Source: Deltaproteobacteria bacterium
GTDB lineage: Bacteria > Myxococcota_A > UBA9160 > UBA6930
Direction of reading: 5' to 3'
Assembly: GCA_016875395.1 (NCBI GenBank)
Contig: VGRF01000033.1
Coordinates: forward strand, 1 to 43,329
Length of the DNA: 43,329 nt
The translations under genes and the position numbers were made by a program. The notes under the pieces were generated by a model. The model was not told the origin of the DNA. It saw only the letters and a list, made by a program, of their open reading frames with translations, and did not search any database. Each line of letters begins with the position of its first letter. Position 1 is the stretch's first letter. Of the stretch, positions 26,437 to 35,177 are shown in pieces.

Positions 26437-27389
26437 GCGCGCCTCCAGCGCCGGCCGCCGAGCGCGAGCCACACGATCACGAGCAGCCACAGCCCCGCGC
26501 CGACCGCGTAACGCACCTGCGCGGGAATCACGGGCTGCCCCGACCAGAGCGCCTCGATCACCGCGGCGATCACGGTGATCGCGATCGTCCCGTAAAGGAT
26601 GGGCACCGAGCGCAGCGTGGCGGCGCGCAGCATCGCTCCGCGCGAGCGCGGCCCAGTCACGAGCAGCGCGAGGCCCATGCGCATCCCAGCGACGCCCGAG
26701 AGCACCACGGCCGTGAGCTCGAACGAGCCGTGCCCGATCACGAAGGGGTAGAAGGTCTCGCCGTAGCCGACGTTCGAGATGTGGCCGGCGACTGCGCCGA
26801 TCAAGACACCGTTGATGCCGATGATGAAGAGGCTGCCGATGCCGAACAGGATTCCACCGGCGAAGGTGCGGAAGTCGACGCCGACGTTGTTGCCGACGTA
26901 GAAGAAGAACATCCCCACGCCTTCCGCGGCGCCGCGCGGCTCGTCGAAGTGATCCGAAGCGGGGTCGTACATCGCCTCGAAACTCGCGACCTGCGCTTCG
27001 TCGACGATCGAGTAGACGAGATCCGGCTTGCTTCGCACGCCGAGGAACGTGGCCGCGAAGGAGCCGTAGAAGAACACGCTGAGGAGCAGTGCGAGGCGCC
27101 ACTCGCGGCGTACTGCGCGCGGAAAGCGGCGCAGGAATAAATCGAGGAAACCGCCCTGCGCGAGGCCGGCGCCGTAGAGCACTTGATGCCCGCGCAGCGC
27201 GAGCGCGTTCAGGCGCTGCACGAGCGCGGCGTCGAAGCGGCGGTCGCGCGCGAGCACGAGGTCCTGGCACAACACGCGATACAGGCGCGGGAAGTCTGCG
27301 ACGACTTTGCGCAGCGCGATCGAGGCGAGCGCGCGCTCGAAGCGCTCCCACTCGGCCGCACGCGCGCGCTCGAACGCCTCCTGCCTCAC
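26433..27389 (-). CDS. SpoIIM/DUF95-family integral membrane protein
   Basis: 318 residues. A cytoplasmic N-terminal helical region (residues 1-95, FERARAAEWERFERAL and LYRVLCQDLVLARDRR) precedes five or so helices. The stage II sporulation protein M signature is clear in NVGVDFRTFAGGILFGIGSL and FYPFVIGHGSFELTAVVLSG. In sporulators SpoIIM works in peptidoglycan remodelling; here it is part of a MoxR operon in a presumably non-sporulating cell, so envelope assembly is only a guess. GTG at 27,389 overlaps the RDD stop (GTGA). Confidence 0.9.
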   Translation of the reverse strand: MRQEAFERARAAEWERFERALASIALRKVVADFPRLYRVLCQDLVLARDRRFDAALVQRLNALALRGHQVLYGAGLAQGGFLDLFLRRFPRAVRREWRLALLLSVFFYGSFAATFLGVRSKPDLVYSIVDEAQVASFEAMYDPASDHFDEPRGAAEGVGMFFFYVGNNVGVDFRTFAGGILFGIGSLFIIGINGVLIGAVAGHISNVGYGETFYPFVIGHGSFELTAVVLSGVAGMRMGLALLVTGPRSRGAMLRAATLRSVPILYGTIAITVIAAVIEALWSGQPVIPAQVRYAVGAGLWLLVIVWLALGGRRWRRA

Positions 27390-28096
27390 CGCGCGCGCCC
27401 CGCGCCGCGCAGGTGGGCGGCCACCGCCTCGAGCTGCGGAGTCGCGGGCGCACCCGCGCGCAGGAGCGGCGTCGCGAGGGCCGCCAGCTCTTCTCGGCGC
27501 GCCGCCGAGAACGCCGCACTGCGCGCGCCGAACGCGAGCACCGCGGCCTGCTCGTCGAGCGCGAGCGGGAGCGCGGGCGGCGCGGGGTCGCTCGCGGCAG
27601 TGCGCGGCTGCGGCTGTGCCTTCGCCTCTGTGTAGATCACGAGCGTGCCGGCGGCGTGATCGCCGAGCCGCCGGAAGCCGCGCGAGGCGAGCATCGACGC
27701 GAGCGCGAACATGTACGTGCCGGGCAGCATGTCCGCGAACAGCAGCAGGTTGCGCAGCAGCGAGGCCCCCCAGCGAATGCGCGTGCCATCGGCGTGCACC
27801 ACGCGAATGCCGACCATGCGCTTGCCGAGCGTCTGCCCGTCGCCGAGCAGCTCGAACGCGACGGGGTAGATCACCTCGCCGAGCGCGAAGATCATGAAGA
27901 TGAGGCCGCCGGCCGCCGCGCCGAACCCAATTCCGATGGGGATCGCCGCGACGGTGTAGAAGACCGAGCGAACGAAGATGTCCGCCGCGAACGCGAGCGC
28001 GCGCGCAGGCAAGCCGGCCACGCGCAGCGACAGCTCGACGCCTTCGGGAGTCTCGACGTGGTGCAGCGTGTCGAGCGCCGGCTGCGATTCGTTCAC
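27386..28096 (-). CDS. RDD family membrane protein
   Basis: 236 residues. RDD signature: LPARALAFAADIFVRS in the first helix, the middle LLGDGQTLGKRMVGIRVVHADG, and RRLGDHAAGTLVIY after the third helix. About four membrane helices plus a C-terminal cytoplasmic tail of some 70 residues with helical alanine/arginine-rich sequence. RDD proteins are often in MoxR/SpoIIM clusters; suggested transport roles are not established for this type. GTG at 28,096 and the stop both form GTGA overlaps with neighbours. Confidence 0.9.
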   Translation of the reverse strand: MNESQPALDTLHHVETPEGVELSLRVAGLPARALAFAADIFVRSVFYTVAAIPIGIGFGAAAGGLIFMIFALGEVIYPVAFELLGDGQTLGKRMVGIRVVHADGTRIRWGASLLRNLLLFADMLPGTYMFALASMLASRGFRRLGDHAAGTLVIYTEAKAQPQPRTAASDPAPPALPLALDEQAAVLAFGARSAAFSAARREELAALATPLLRAGAPATPQLEAVAAHLRGAGRAR

Positions 28097-28809
28097 GCGC
28101 TGGCCGCTGCCTCGCGGCCGAAGATCTGGCGGTAGGCGGAGGCGAACATCAGGTAGCCGACGACGATCGCGGGGATCATGCCGACGAGGAGCGCCAGAGC
28201 GCCGGCGAACATCACGACCGTCGACAGGAGCTGCAGCCCCACGAGCTTCCACATGACGGGACCCGTGCGCTCCCACGAGAGTGAGAAGGCCTCGCCCACC
28301 GGGAGCTCGCGATCGGCCATCAGGAACATCGCGGGAAGCGTGCGCGCGGTGACGAGAAAGCTCACGAGTATCCCGAGCGCGTAGCCACCGATCATGCCGG
28401 GCACAGACTCGGCGGCAGTCGCGATGAGGTAGGGAATCTGCCCGACCATGCTCGCCACGAACACGACCAGCCACCATGCGAGGCTGCCGGCGAGCGCGAC
28501 TCCGTAGCGGCTGAAGCCCGCGAACAGATCGCCAATCGCGGCGCCGCCGTCGTACATGCGCACGAAGAAGCGGAACGCGCCCCAGGACAGCACCGGCAGC
28601 GCGAGCACGATGCCGATGATCGAGATCATCGAGCCGGCCGACGCGAGCACGAAGAGCAGGCCGGCGCCGAGCCAGAGCGGAAAGTTCGCCCACGTGCGCG
28701 CCCACGCCTCCGACAAGCAGCGCCCGATGTCGAAGTCGCCCGTGCCCAGGTCGCCGTCGTGGCCCGACCCGAGATCAGCCCGCGGCGGCGCGTAGAGGTT
28801 CTCGCTCAT
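28093..28809 (-). CDS. Polytopic membrane protein, first gene of the MoxR operon
   Basis: 238 residues, no confident family. An acidic N-terminus (about 1-30, PPRADLGSGHDGDLGTGDFD) is followed by about six hydrophobic helices; ALSLSW-type ends and the FSLSWERTGPVMWKLVGL segment resemble the cytosolic amphipathic elements of DUF4013 or GDPD-membrane-domain proteins. The ATG at 28,809 has a strong GAGGAGG five bases upstream, the best ribosome binding site of the operon, and a TATCAGG word lies 22 bases upstream, so the operon promoter is probably in 28,810-28,860. Confidence 0.75.
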   Translation of the reverse strand: MSENLYAPPRADLGSGHDGDLGTGDFDIGRCLSEAWARTWANFPLWLGAGLLFVLASAGSMISIIGIVLALPVLSWGAFRFFVRMYDGGAAIGDLFAGFSRYGVALAGSLAWWLVVFVASMVGQIPYLIATAAESVPGMIGGYALGILVSFLVTARTLPAMFLMADRELPVGEAFSLSWERTGPVMWKLVGLQLLSTVVMFAGALALLVGMIPAIVVGYLMFASAYRQIFGREAAASA

Positions 28810-28867
28810 GACGTCCTCCTCGCGGCGATCCTATCAGGGTGAGTGAGTGCCGCGGCGCACAAAGCTC

Positions 28868-29156
28868 TCAGACACTCACTGCGCGCCGCGCGAGGAGCGC
28901 ATCCCCTGCCGCGTGATCCGTGAGGCGCGCCGCGAGCTCGTCCACGGGATGCTCGGCGAAAGTGCGAGCGAGCCCGGCAGTCGATGGAGACGAGCGCGGC
29001 GGCGCGGCTTGCGACCTGTGCAAGCGCGCCCACGTAGTCGCGAATCGCGATCGCCTTCGGGCGATGCCCGTCCGCCACGAGCGCCTCGCTGATCGCGCGG
29101 CCTGCGAAGTACGAGCCGCCGAGCACGAGGACTCGGGACGCGGGGGACCTAATCAC
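28868..29156 (-). pseudogene. Remnant of an NAD-dependent epimerase/dehydratase gene
   Basis: The first codons (SRVLVLGGSYFAGRAISEAL) form a perfect SDR-extended Rossmann start with GGSYFAG. About 25 residues later the sequence jumps to what looks like the end of the same protein (DYVGALAQVASRAAALVSID), shifts frame near 28,985, and closes with AGLARTFAEHPVDELAARL through to a TGA at 28,868-28,870. A functional enzyme needs about 300 residues, so an internal deletion plus frameshift is inferred. Its GTG overlaps the stop of the esterase gene upstream. Confidence 0.65.
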
Positions 29157-30252
29157 TCAGCACTCTCGCGAGGAATGGCAAGCTCACGTCCATGCGGTAG
29201 TCGACGTCGCTGTGGTCGTCGTCGAACTCCTCGTAGCGGTGGCGAATGCCGTGCTCCGCGAGGCGACGCGACAGGATGCGCGTGCCGTAGTGGATGTGGA
29301 ACTGATCGCGCCAGCCGCAGTCGATGTAGATGCCGCGCAGCGACTTCAGCGCGCGCGCGTGCTTCGCGACGAGGTTCACCGGGTCGTGCGTGCGCCAGCG
29401 TGCCCAGTTCGCGGCGATGAGCTCTCCGCTCTCGAGGTTGAACGGGAGCCGGAAGCCGAGCGGCGCGCGCGGATCGGGGTCGTAGCTCGCCGCCATGCAC
29501 ACGTTCATGATCGCCATGCTCTCGGCGTGCGAGAGCTTCGGCTTCTTCCACACCGCCGCGAGGAAGCGCTTCACGCGCCCGTCGTCGAAGCCGCGCTGGA
29601 GGCCCCGCGCGCTCGCGCGCTTCGCCGCGTCGTAGGCGCCGGGCTTCTGCTTCTGCGGGCGGTGCTTGGCGAGCTCGTTCAAGGTGTTAGGCCAATCTGC
29701 CCAGTACACGAAGTCGAAGTACGCATCGCCCGAGTGATTCGCGAGCGCGCCCCAGGTCTCGGGGTACTTCATGCCGTGAATGATCGAGCCGTAACCGCCG
29801 CTCGACTTGCCGAAGCAGCCGCGGTGGTCGCGCGACGCGAGCGTGCGGAACTCGCGATCGACGAACGGCACGATCTCGCGCGTGAGGTAGTCCGCGTAGC
29901 GGCCGATCGCGGAGGAGTTCACGTACTGGTTGCCGCCGAGCGCGCTGAAGCAATCCGGCAGCACGAGGATCACGGGCGGCATCTTGCGCTCAGTGATCAG
30001 CCGCGCCGCGCGCTCGCCGAGGTTCTCGCTGAACGGCTTCCAGTTGAGGTGCGACATGCCAGAGCCCGTGAAGCCGACGAGGTCGTAGAGCACGGGGAAG
30101 CGGCGGCCGGCGGCGCCGTCGTACTGCGGCGGCAGCCACACCGCGAGCTTGCGCACGTGCGGATCGCCGAGCGCGTTGCCCTTCAGCGCGCGCGAGACGT
30201 GCTCGAGCACGACGACGGTGCCTTCGGACTTGGGTGCGTGTTTGCGTGCCAT
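29149..30252 (-). CDS. Enterochelin esterase/EstD-like serine hydrolase
   Basis: 367 residues. Alpha/beta hydrolase of the putative-esterase family (esterase D, enterochelin esterase, trehalose mycolyltransferase-like): RKLAVWLPPQYDG, FPVLYDLVGFTGSG, VILVLPDCFSALGGNQY, nucleophile region CFGKSSGGYGS, late GIYIDCGWRDQF and histidine in FDDDHSDVDYR. No signal peptide. ATG at 30,252 has GGAGGAGG eight bases upstream. Acts probably on a cytoplasmic ester or thioester. It diverges from the SDR at 30,300, with 47 bases between starts. Its stop codon lies inside an AGTGATTA word. Confidence 0.85.
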   Translation of the reverse strand: MARKHAPKSEGTVVVLEHVSRALKGNALGDPHVRKLAVWLPPQYDGAAGRRFPVLYDLVGFTGSGMSHLNWKPFSENLGERAARLITERKMPPVILVLPDCFSALGGNQYVNSSAIGRYADYLTREIVPFVDREFRTLASRDHRGCFGKSSGGYGSIIHGMKYPETWGALANHSGDAYFDFVYWADWPNTLNELAKHRPQKQKPGAYDAAKRASARGLQRGFDDGRVKRFLAAVWKKPKLSHAESMAIMNVCMAASYDPDPRAPLGFRLPFNLESGELIAANWARWRTHDPVNLVAKHARALKSLRGIYIDCGWRDQFHIHYGTRILSRRLAEHGIRHRYEEFDDDHSDVDYRMDVSLPFLARVLSD

Positions 30253-30299
30253 CGCGTTGCCTCCTCCGGCGCGCGCGGATTCTGCGCTACTCCGCGTGC

Positions 30300-31121
30300 G
30301 TGACCCAGACACTTTCTCGCGCGGAGTTCCGGGCGCGCTACGGACCGTGGGCGCTCGTCGCGGGCGCCTCGGAAGGCTTCGGCGCGGCGTGGGCTCGCGA
30401 GCTCGCCGCGCGCGGCTGCGACGTCGTGCTGGTCGCGCGCCGCGAAGAGCAGCTCGCCGCGCTCGCGCGCGAAATCGAGCTCACGCACGGCGTCGCAACG
30501 CACGCAGTCGTCGCGGACCTCGCTTCGCACGACATCGCAGGTGCGCTCGCGCGCGCAGTCGGCGCGCGGGAGATCGGCCTGCTCGTCTACAACGCCGCGC
30601 AGCCGAGCCCCGGCGCGTTCGCGGCGCAACGCGCGGAGGATCTCTCCCGCGCACTCGACGTGAACTGCCGCGCGCCGCTGCTGCTCGCGCACCACTTCGG
30701 TGCGCAGATGCTCGCGCGGAGGCGCGGTGGCGTGATCCTGATGACTTCGCTGTCGGGCGTTGCAGGCTCGAGCTGGGTCGCGACCTACGCAGCCACGAAG
30801 GCCTTCGACTGGGTGCTCGCCGAGGGCCTTCACCACGAGTGGAAGCCGCACGGCGTCGACGTGCTCGCCGCCGTCGCCGGCCTCACCGATACGCCGCACG
30901 CCCGCTCAACCGGCGTGCAGGTCGACGCGATGCCCGCGATGCGGCCCGAGGACGCAGTGCGCGACCTGTTGGGCGCGCTCGGCACCGCGCCCTACGCCGT
31001 CGCCGGCGACGCCAACCGCGCCGCGCTCACGATGCTCGAATCGCTCCCTCGCTCCCAGCGCAGCGCCGGCCTCTCCACCTCGACGCTCTCTCTCTACGCG
31101 GATGCGCCCAAGCGCGCGTAG
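30300..31121 (+). CDS. Short-chain dehydrogenase/reductase
   Basis: 273 residues. Cofactor motif AGASEGFG at about 21-28, arginine-rich end of beta-2 (VVLVARREEQ), which favours NADP, YNAAQ in place of NNAG, serine in LMTSLSG and active-site YAATKAF (Y and K four apart). The motif set resembles 17-beta-hydroxysteroid dehydrogenase-like or DltE-like SDRs. GTG at 30,300 is supported by the 20-residue lead-in TQTLSRAEFRARYGPWALV seen in this subgroup. Substrate unknown. Confidence 0.9.
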   Translation: MTQTLSRAEFRARYGPWALVAGASEGFGAAWARELAARGCDVVLVARREEQLAALAREIELTHGVATHAVVADLASHDIAGALARAVGAREIGLLVYNAAQPSPGAFAAQRAEDLSRALDVNCRAPLLLAHHFGAQMLARRRGGVILMTSLSGVAGSSWVATYAATKAFDWVLAEGLHHEWKPHGVDVLAAVAGLTDTPHARSTGVQVDAMPAMRPEDAVRDLLGALGTAPYAVAGDANRAALTMLESLPRSQRSAGLSTSTLSLYADAPKRA

Positions 31122-31149
31122 GCGAACACGCCCAACTGCCCGGCGCACC

Positions 31150-31344
31150 TCGCTCGCGGGCGACTACGACCTCGCGATCGCGGACGGCGGCAGCTGCACC
31201 GGCTCGGCGATACTCGAGTACGACGAGGCGCCGAGCGGAACCGAGCTGCCGATGCCGGCAGGCGTCGCGGCGAGCGCCACGATCGTGGCCCAGGAGAAGA
31301 TGCCGCTCGGCACGGACGTCGTGCTCAGCGTCACTCCGCCCTAA
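31150..31344 (+). pseudogene. Orphan C-terminal fragment of an exported protein
   Basis: The frame ending TAA at 31,342-31,344 encodes about 64 residues of non-random character (GDYDLAIADGGSCTGSAILE, then PAGVAASATIVAQEKMPLGT and SVTPP). It looks like the end of a secreted or cell-surface protein with beta-strand sequence. No start codon or ribosome binding site is convincing, and the SDR gene ends just before it, so it is probably a 5'-truncated remnant. The stop codon is part of a CCTAACAAC string. Confidence 0.4.
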
Positions 31345-31355
31345 CAACAGCCGCC

Positions 31356-31877
31356 TCACTCCATCAGCGCTTCTTCCGCTGCCTCCGCAATCTCGGTATC
31401 GCTCGACTCGGCGAGGCGTTCGAGCGCATCGCGCGCGGGGCGCTCGTCGAACCACGAGAGCTGGTCGATCGCGGCGAGCACGACGCGCTTGTCGGAGTCC
31501 TCGGTCGCCGCGACCAGCGCGTCGACGGCGCGCGGCTCCTCGCTGTCGCCGAGTGCGACCACCGCCGCTTCGCGCACCGCCGGGTCCGCGTCTTCGCGCG
31601 CGCGGCGCATCAGCTCCTCGAGCCCAGCGCCCTCCGCGTCCAGGTCGAGCACTTCGTTCACGCGCTGCTCGGACTCGCTGAGCTCAGGCCGCGGTTCCGC
31701 ACCCGCAACGGGCGCATACGCGTCCGGCACTTCGCTCGCGCTCGGAGCAGCGGCCTCCGCTCGCGCAGCAGGCGCCGAAGCGGATTCCGGCGCCGCCGCT
31801 TCGTCGTCACCGCACGCGAGGGCCGCGAGTGCCGCGCCGCAAGCGAGCGCTCGTAACCACTGCGCTCGCGCGCTCAT
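31356..31877 (-). CDS. HEAT-repeat lipoprotein
   Basis: 173 residues. Lipoprotein signal with lipobox ALAC at about residue 22 (LRALACGAALAALACGDDE), a low-complexity alanine/proline/glutamate linker to about 75, then two or three HEAT-like repeats (REDADPAVREAAVVALGD, TEDSDKRVVLAAIDQLSW, AESSDTEIAEAAEEALME). HEAT repeats scaffold protein contacts. It should be anchored in the outer or inner membrane facing the periplasm. ATG at 31,877 overlaps the stop of the deacylase gene (ATGA), so it is coupled to that enzyme. Confidence 0.85.
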   Translation of the reverse strand: MSARAQWLRALACGAALAALACGDDEAAAPESASAPAARAEAAAPSASEVPDAYAPVAGAEPRPELSESEQRVNEVLDLDAEGAGLEELMRRAREDADPAVREAAVVALGDSEEPRAVDALVAATEDSDKRVVLAAIDQLSWFDERPARDALERLAESSDTEIAEAAEEALME

Positions 31878-33598
31878 CGCGCGCACTCCTGCGCGCGCAG
31901 GAGGCGCCCTGGCAGCGCGCCGGTCGGCGCATCGTTCTGCGCCACGATCTCACCCGCGACGATCGTCGCCTCGTAGCCGCGCGCGCCCTGCAGGAAGCGC
32001 GCGCCGCCGGCGGGAAGGTCGTGCTCCATGCGCGGCGGCAGCAGCTCGAGATTGGCGAGGTCGATCAAGTTGAGGTCGGCCTTCTTGCCGGGCGCAATCA
32101 CGCCGCGGTCGCCGATCCCATAGAGATCGGCGGTGTCCTGCGTCATGCGCTTCACCACGAGCTCGAGCGGCAGTCGCGGCCCGCGCACGCGGCCCTTCAC
32201 CCAGTGCGTGAGCATGAACGTCTGAATGCTCGCGTCGCAGATGATCCCGCAGTGCGCGCCGCCGTCGCCGAGGCCGAGCGCCGCGCGCGGGTGAAGCACC
32301 ATCTCGCGAATCGGGTCGCACGAGAGCCCCGCGTAGTTGAGCACCGGCATGAGTAACAACTCGCGCCCATCGTTCTCGAGCAGCTTGTCGTACAGGAACT
32401 CCTCGGGCTCGCGGCCGACGCGCTTCGCGAGCGCCTCGATCGAATCCTCGTAGCTCGGCTCGTAGTTCGGCGGCGTCCCGATCGGGAAGGTGCGGCCATA
32501 CTGCGTCGCGAGCATCGAAGGCTGCGCGGGATTCGCTTCGGCGAGGATGCGCCGCTTGATCTCGGGATCGCGCAGCTTGCGAACGCGCTCCTCGAACGGG
32601 AGCCCGAGCAGCGCCACGAACGTCGGCCGGTCGTTGAACGGATGGATCTTCGTCTGGTGGCCGATCATCAGCCCGAACGGGCGGCCGGCGACCTGCGGAT
32701 AGATCTGCGCGCCTTCCTCGAGCGCCGCGACCGAGAGCTCGAACTGCTCGCGCCACAAGTCGGGCGCCGCGTTCACCTGCAGCAGCGTGAACGTCACCGG
32801 ACGGCGGATCTCGCGCGAGAGGCGGCGCATCCAGTCAATCTCGCGCTTCGGCGCCGCGATGTCCTCGCCGGCCGCGCCGGCACCCGCGAGCTCGAAGATG
32901 CCGCGGCCGAGCTCGCCGAGGACGCGGCCGATGCCGAACAGCTCGTCCTCGGCTGCGAAGGTGCCCGGCACCGGCTTTCCGTCGATCGCGCGGTGGGCGA
33001 TGGTGCGCGACATCGAGAAACCGAACGCCCCGGCAGTCAGACCCTCCTTAACAAGTGCTGCCATCGCCGCGATGTCTGCGGGCGTGGCGGGTTGGTTCTT
33101 CGCACCGCGCTCGCCCATCACGTAGGCGCGCACCGCGCCGTGCGGCACCTGCGTGCCCACGTCCATCGTCCAGCGCCGCTTCGCGAGCGCATCGAGGTAC
33201 TGCGGGAACGTCTCCCACTCCCACGCGATGCCCTCGTGCAGCGCCGTGCCGGGGATGTCCTCGACGCCTTCCATGAGGCGAATCAAGAAGTCGTGCTGAT
33301 CCGGCCGCACCGGCGCAAAGCCGACGCCGCAGTTGCCCATCACCACCGTGGTCACGCCGTGCTGGCTCGAGGGCGCGAGCTGCGCGTCCCACGTGACCTG
33401 CCCGTCGTAGTGCGTGTGGATGTCGACGAAGCCGGGCGTGACGGTGAGGCCGTCGGCGTCGAGTGTGCGCCGCGCGCTGCCGAGGGCGCGGCCGACCTCG
33501 ACGATGCGACCGCCGGCGATCGCGACATCCGCGGTGCGCGCCGGCGCGCCCGTCCCATCGACCACCGTGCCGCCGCGAATCAAGAGATCGAAGGCCAT
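31874..33598 (-). CDS. N-acyl-D-amino-acid deacylase / D-aminoacylase family amidohydrolase
   Basis: 574 residues. Subtype of the amidohydrolase superfamily: FDLLIRGGTVVDGTG at the start, metal-site DIHTHYDGQ (H61, H63), TTVVMGNCGVGFAPVRP containing the cysteine ligand typical of D-aminoacylases, GLGDGGAHCG with the late aspartate region, and the closing DRGVIAPGKKADLNLID. Hydrolyses N-acyl-D-amino acids or related amides with zinc in the cytoplasm. ATG at 33,598 has GGAGGAG five bases upstream. Coupled downstream to the HEAT lipoprotein. TTG TTA and CTT GTT AA strings occur at 32,354 and 33,049. Confidence 0.92.
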   Translation of the reverse strand: MAFDLLIRGGTVVDGTGAPARTADVAIAGGRIVEVGRALGSARRTLDADGLTVTPGFVDIHTHYDGQVTWDAQLAPSSQHGVTTVVMGNCGVGFAPVRPDQHDFLIRLMEGVEDIPGTALHEGIAWEWETFPQYLDALAKRRWTMDVGTQVPHGAVRAYVMGERGAKNQPATPADIAAMAALVKEGLTAGAFGFSMSRTIAHRAIDGKPVPGTFAAEDELFGIGRVLGELGRGIFELAGAGAAGEDIAAPKREIDWMRRLSREIRRPVTFTLLQVNAAPDLWREQFELSVAALEEGAQIYPQVAGRPFGLMIGHQTKIHPFNDRPTFVALLGLPFEERVRKLRDPEIKRRILAEANPAQPSMLATQYGRTFPIGTPPNYEPSYEDSIEALAKRVGREPEEFLYDKLLENDGRELLLMPVLNYAGLSCDPIREMVLHPRAALGLGDGGAHCGIICDASIQTFMLTHWVKGRVRGPRLPLELVVKRMTQDTADLYGIGDRGVIAPGKKADLNLIDLANLELLPPRMEHDLPAGGARFLQGARGYEATIVAGEIVAQNDAPTGALPGRLLRAQECAR

Positions 33599-33937
33599 CG
33601 CGCGCTCCTCCTGCGAAGCGCGCGCAGCTTAGGCGCGTGCGCTGGCCGCCGCGCCAGGAGAGGCGCGCCGATTCGGGCGAGCCCGAACGGCTGAGACGAT
33701 TCGGCCCGGCCGGAATGTCTTACCCGCTCCCAACCCCCCGCCCTGGCAGTGATTTTCTCTCGCTCCGCGCCTCATCTCGCGCTGCATCCGGATGCAGGGA
33801 TGCTCTGTGCACGAGGCCCCGTTGGTGCTCGCAGCTCGCTGGCCAAGCTCGCGGAAGCACGGTGACATCGGCTGCGACCCGGACTCGCGGCGCTACCTTG
33901 CTTTCCCTTCACCCCATCCCGAGCTCGAGGCAACGCC
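33599..33937. promoter_or_regulatory. 339-base intergenic region with hairpin and dispersed repeat
   Basis: Between the divergent deacylase and XRE genes. It holds a 7-bp perfect hairpin with a 2-base loop (TTCGGGC-GA-GCCCGAA, 33,672-33,687), then the dispersed repeat at 33,690-33,724. No coding sequence is convincing in the rest. Promoters for both flanking genes must be here. Confidence 0.5.
33690..33724. repeat. Dispersed inverted repeat, second copy
   Basis: GCTGAGAC then TTCGGCCCGGCC and a closing AATGTCTTA. Compared with the reverse complement of 15,186-15,220, the GCTGAGAC arm, the TTCGGCCCGGCC centre and TGTCT are kept while the intervening bases vary; one arm is imperfect here. It does not sit between convergent stops, so terminator function alone does not explain it. 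Confidence 0.6.
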
Positions 33938-34183
33938 ATGAACCGCATTCGCGCCGCGCGGCAAGCGCGCGGGTGGACCCAAGCCGATCTCGCAACGCGC
34001 GCGCGTGTGTCGGCGCGCACGATTCACGCGGTCGAGAAAGGTGAGGACTGCCGGCAAGCGACGAAGCGGCGAATTCTGATCGCGCTCGGCGTGCCTTGGG
34101 ATGAGCGGTACGACTACTTCCCGCGCATGCAGAGCGTCAGGCCCATCGCAGCGCCGCGAATCGCGGAGCGCGAGAGCGCTTAA
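33938..34183 (+). CDS. XRE-family helix-turn-helix protein
   Basis: 81 residues. The N-terminal 55 residues form a Cro/C1-type helix-turn-helix: IRAARQARGWTQADLATRAR, SARTIHAVEKGEDC, ATKRRILIALGVPW. The last 25 residues (PRMQSVRPIAAPRIAERESA) look disordered. No oligomerisation or sensor domain is visible. ATG at 33,938 has GAGG eight bases upstream. No toxin gene accompanies it, so it is probably a stand-alone regulator. Confidence 0.85.
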   Translation: MNRIRAARQARGWTQADLATRARVSARTIHAVEKGEDCRQATKRRILIALGVPWDERYDYFPRMQSVRPIAAPRIAERESA

Positions 34184-34518
34184 CGCGAAAGCTCGAGGCC
34201 CGTAGCGCGCGGCGCGCTCCTCACTCGAGCTCGACGCCGACTCCTGCCGGCTGCTCGAAACCGCCGCTCACCTCGCCCGGCCGCGAGTGCACGACTTTGC
34301 AGAAGAGCCGCGCGCGAGTGGGCGACAGCTCGTGCTCGACCCGGCGACCGCAGCACGCGGTGAAGGGCCGACGTGCACAGTGCTTCACGCTGCGCGGCCG
34401 GAGGCTCGGCACCCACGACCACGCCGATTCGACAGTTTGCTCGCGTTCCGCAGCTTTCCCTTGCAGCGGACCGCTCGCCGTAACGAACCTGCGCGAAGAC
34501 GACTTCGAAGGAGCAGCC
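34184..34518. other. 335-base gap; possible PilZ-like remnant on the minus strand
   Basis: The minus-strand frame ending at 34,221 reads LSPTRARLFCKVVHSRP and then GGFEQPAGVGVELE, which looks like the last beta strands of a PilZ or similar small barrel. Upstream in that frame the sequence is not recognisable and no start is credible. No other feature is clear. Confidence 0.25.
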
Positions 34519-35177
34519 GTGACTCGCGCTGCAATCGCCTGCGCACTTGCCTTGAGCCTGGCTTCGCAAGCGCTTGCGGCCGGCGATCGGAGCGCCGCGG
34601 GCGTGCGCGAGGCGCTGAGCGTCGCGACCGAACGCGCGGTCGCCGCCGCCTCGAAGCCCGGCGGTTTCCTCGACAACCCGCTGATCCACATCAAGCCGCC
34701 GAAGACCGTGCGCAAGATCGGCAAGGCGCTGCACACGATCGGCATGGGCCAGCAGGTCGACGAGCTGGAGGTGGGGATGAACCGCGCCGCGGAGCGCGCT
34801 TCGAAGGAAGCGAAGCCTGTCTTCGTCGACGCGATCAAGGGCATGACGCTCGAAGATGCGCTCGGCATCGTGCGCGGCGGCGACACCGCTGCGACCGACT
34901 ACTTCCGCACCGCGACGGAGGAGAAGCTGCGCGCGCGCTTCAAGCCGATCGTCGCGACGTCGCTCTCGCACGTCGGGGCGCGCAATCAGTACAACGCGCT
35001 CGTCGAGCGCTATCGCGCGCTGCCACTCGCCGAGCCCACGACGCTCGACCTCGACGACTACACGACGAAGAAGACGCTCGACGGCTCTTCACGCTGCTCG
35101 CCGACGAGGAGCGCAAGATCCGCAAGGATCCGCTGAAGCGCACGACACGGTTGTTGCGGAGCGTGTTCGGGCGGTGA
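34519..35177 (+). pseudogene. DUF4197 protein gene with a single-base frameshift
   Basis: GTG at 34,519 has AAGGAG six bases upstream and starts a signal peptide (AAIACALALSLASQALA). The DUF4197 body follows: GVREALSVATERAVAAASK, NPLIHIKPPKTVRKIGKAL, VDAIKGMTLEDALGIVRGG, DYFRTATEEKLRARFKPIV. At 35,083-35,086 the family's conserved DGLFTLL is broken: GGC TCT TCA reads where GGC CTC TTC is expected, so one C is missing. The next frame continues LFTLLADEERKIRKDPLKRT to a TGA at 35,175-35,177. Genuine frameshift or assembly/sequencing error; the intact protein would have about 219 residues and be exported. Confidence 0.85.

Noticed and set aside
31874-33598. Urease/dihydroorotase identity for the amidohydrolase
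   Set aside because: The GNCGVGFAP cysteine motif and overall order fit D-aminoacylases better.
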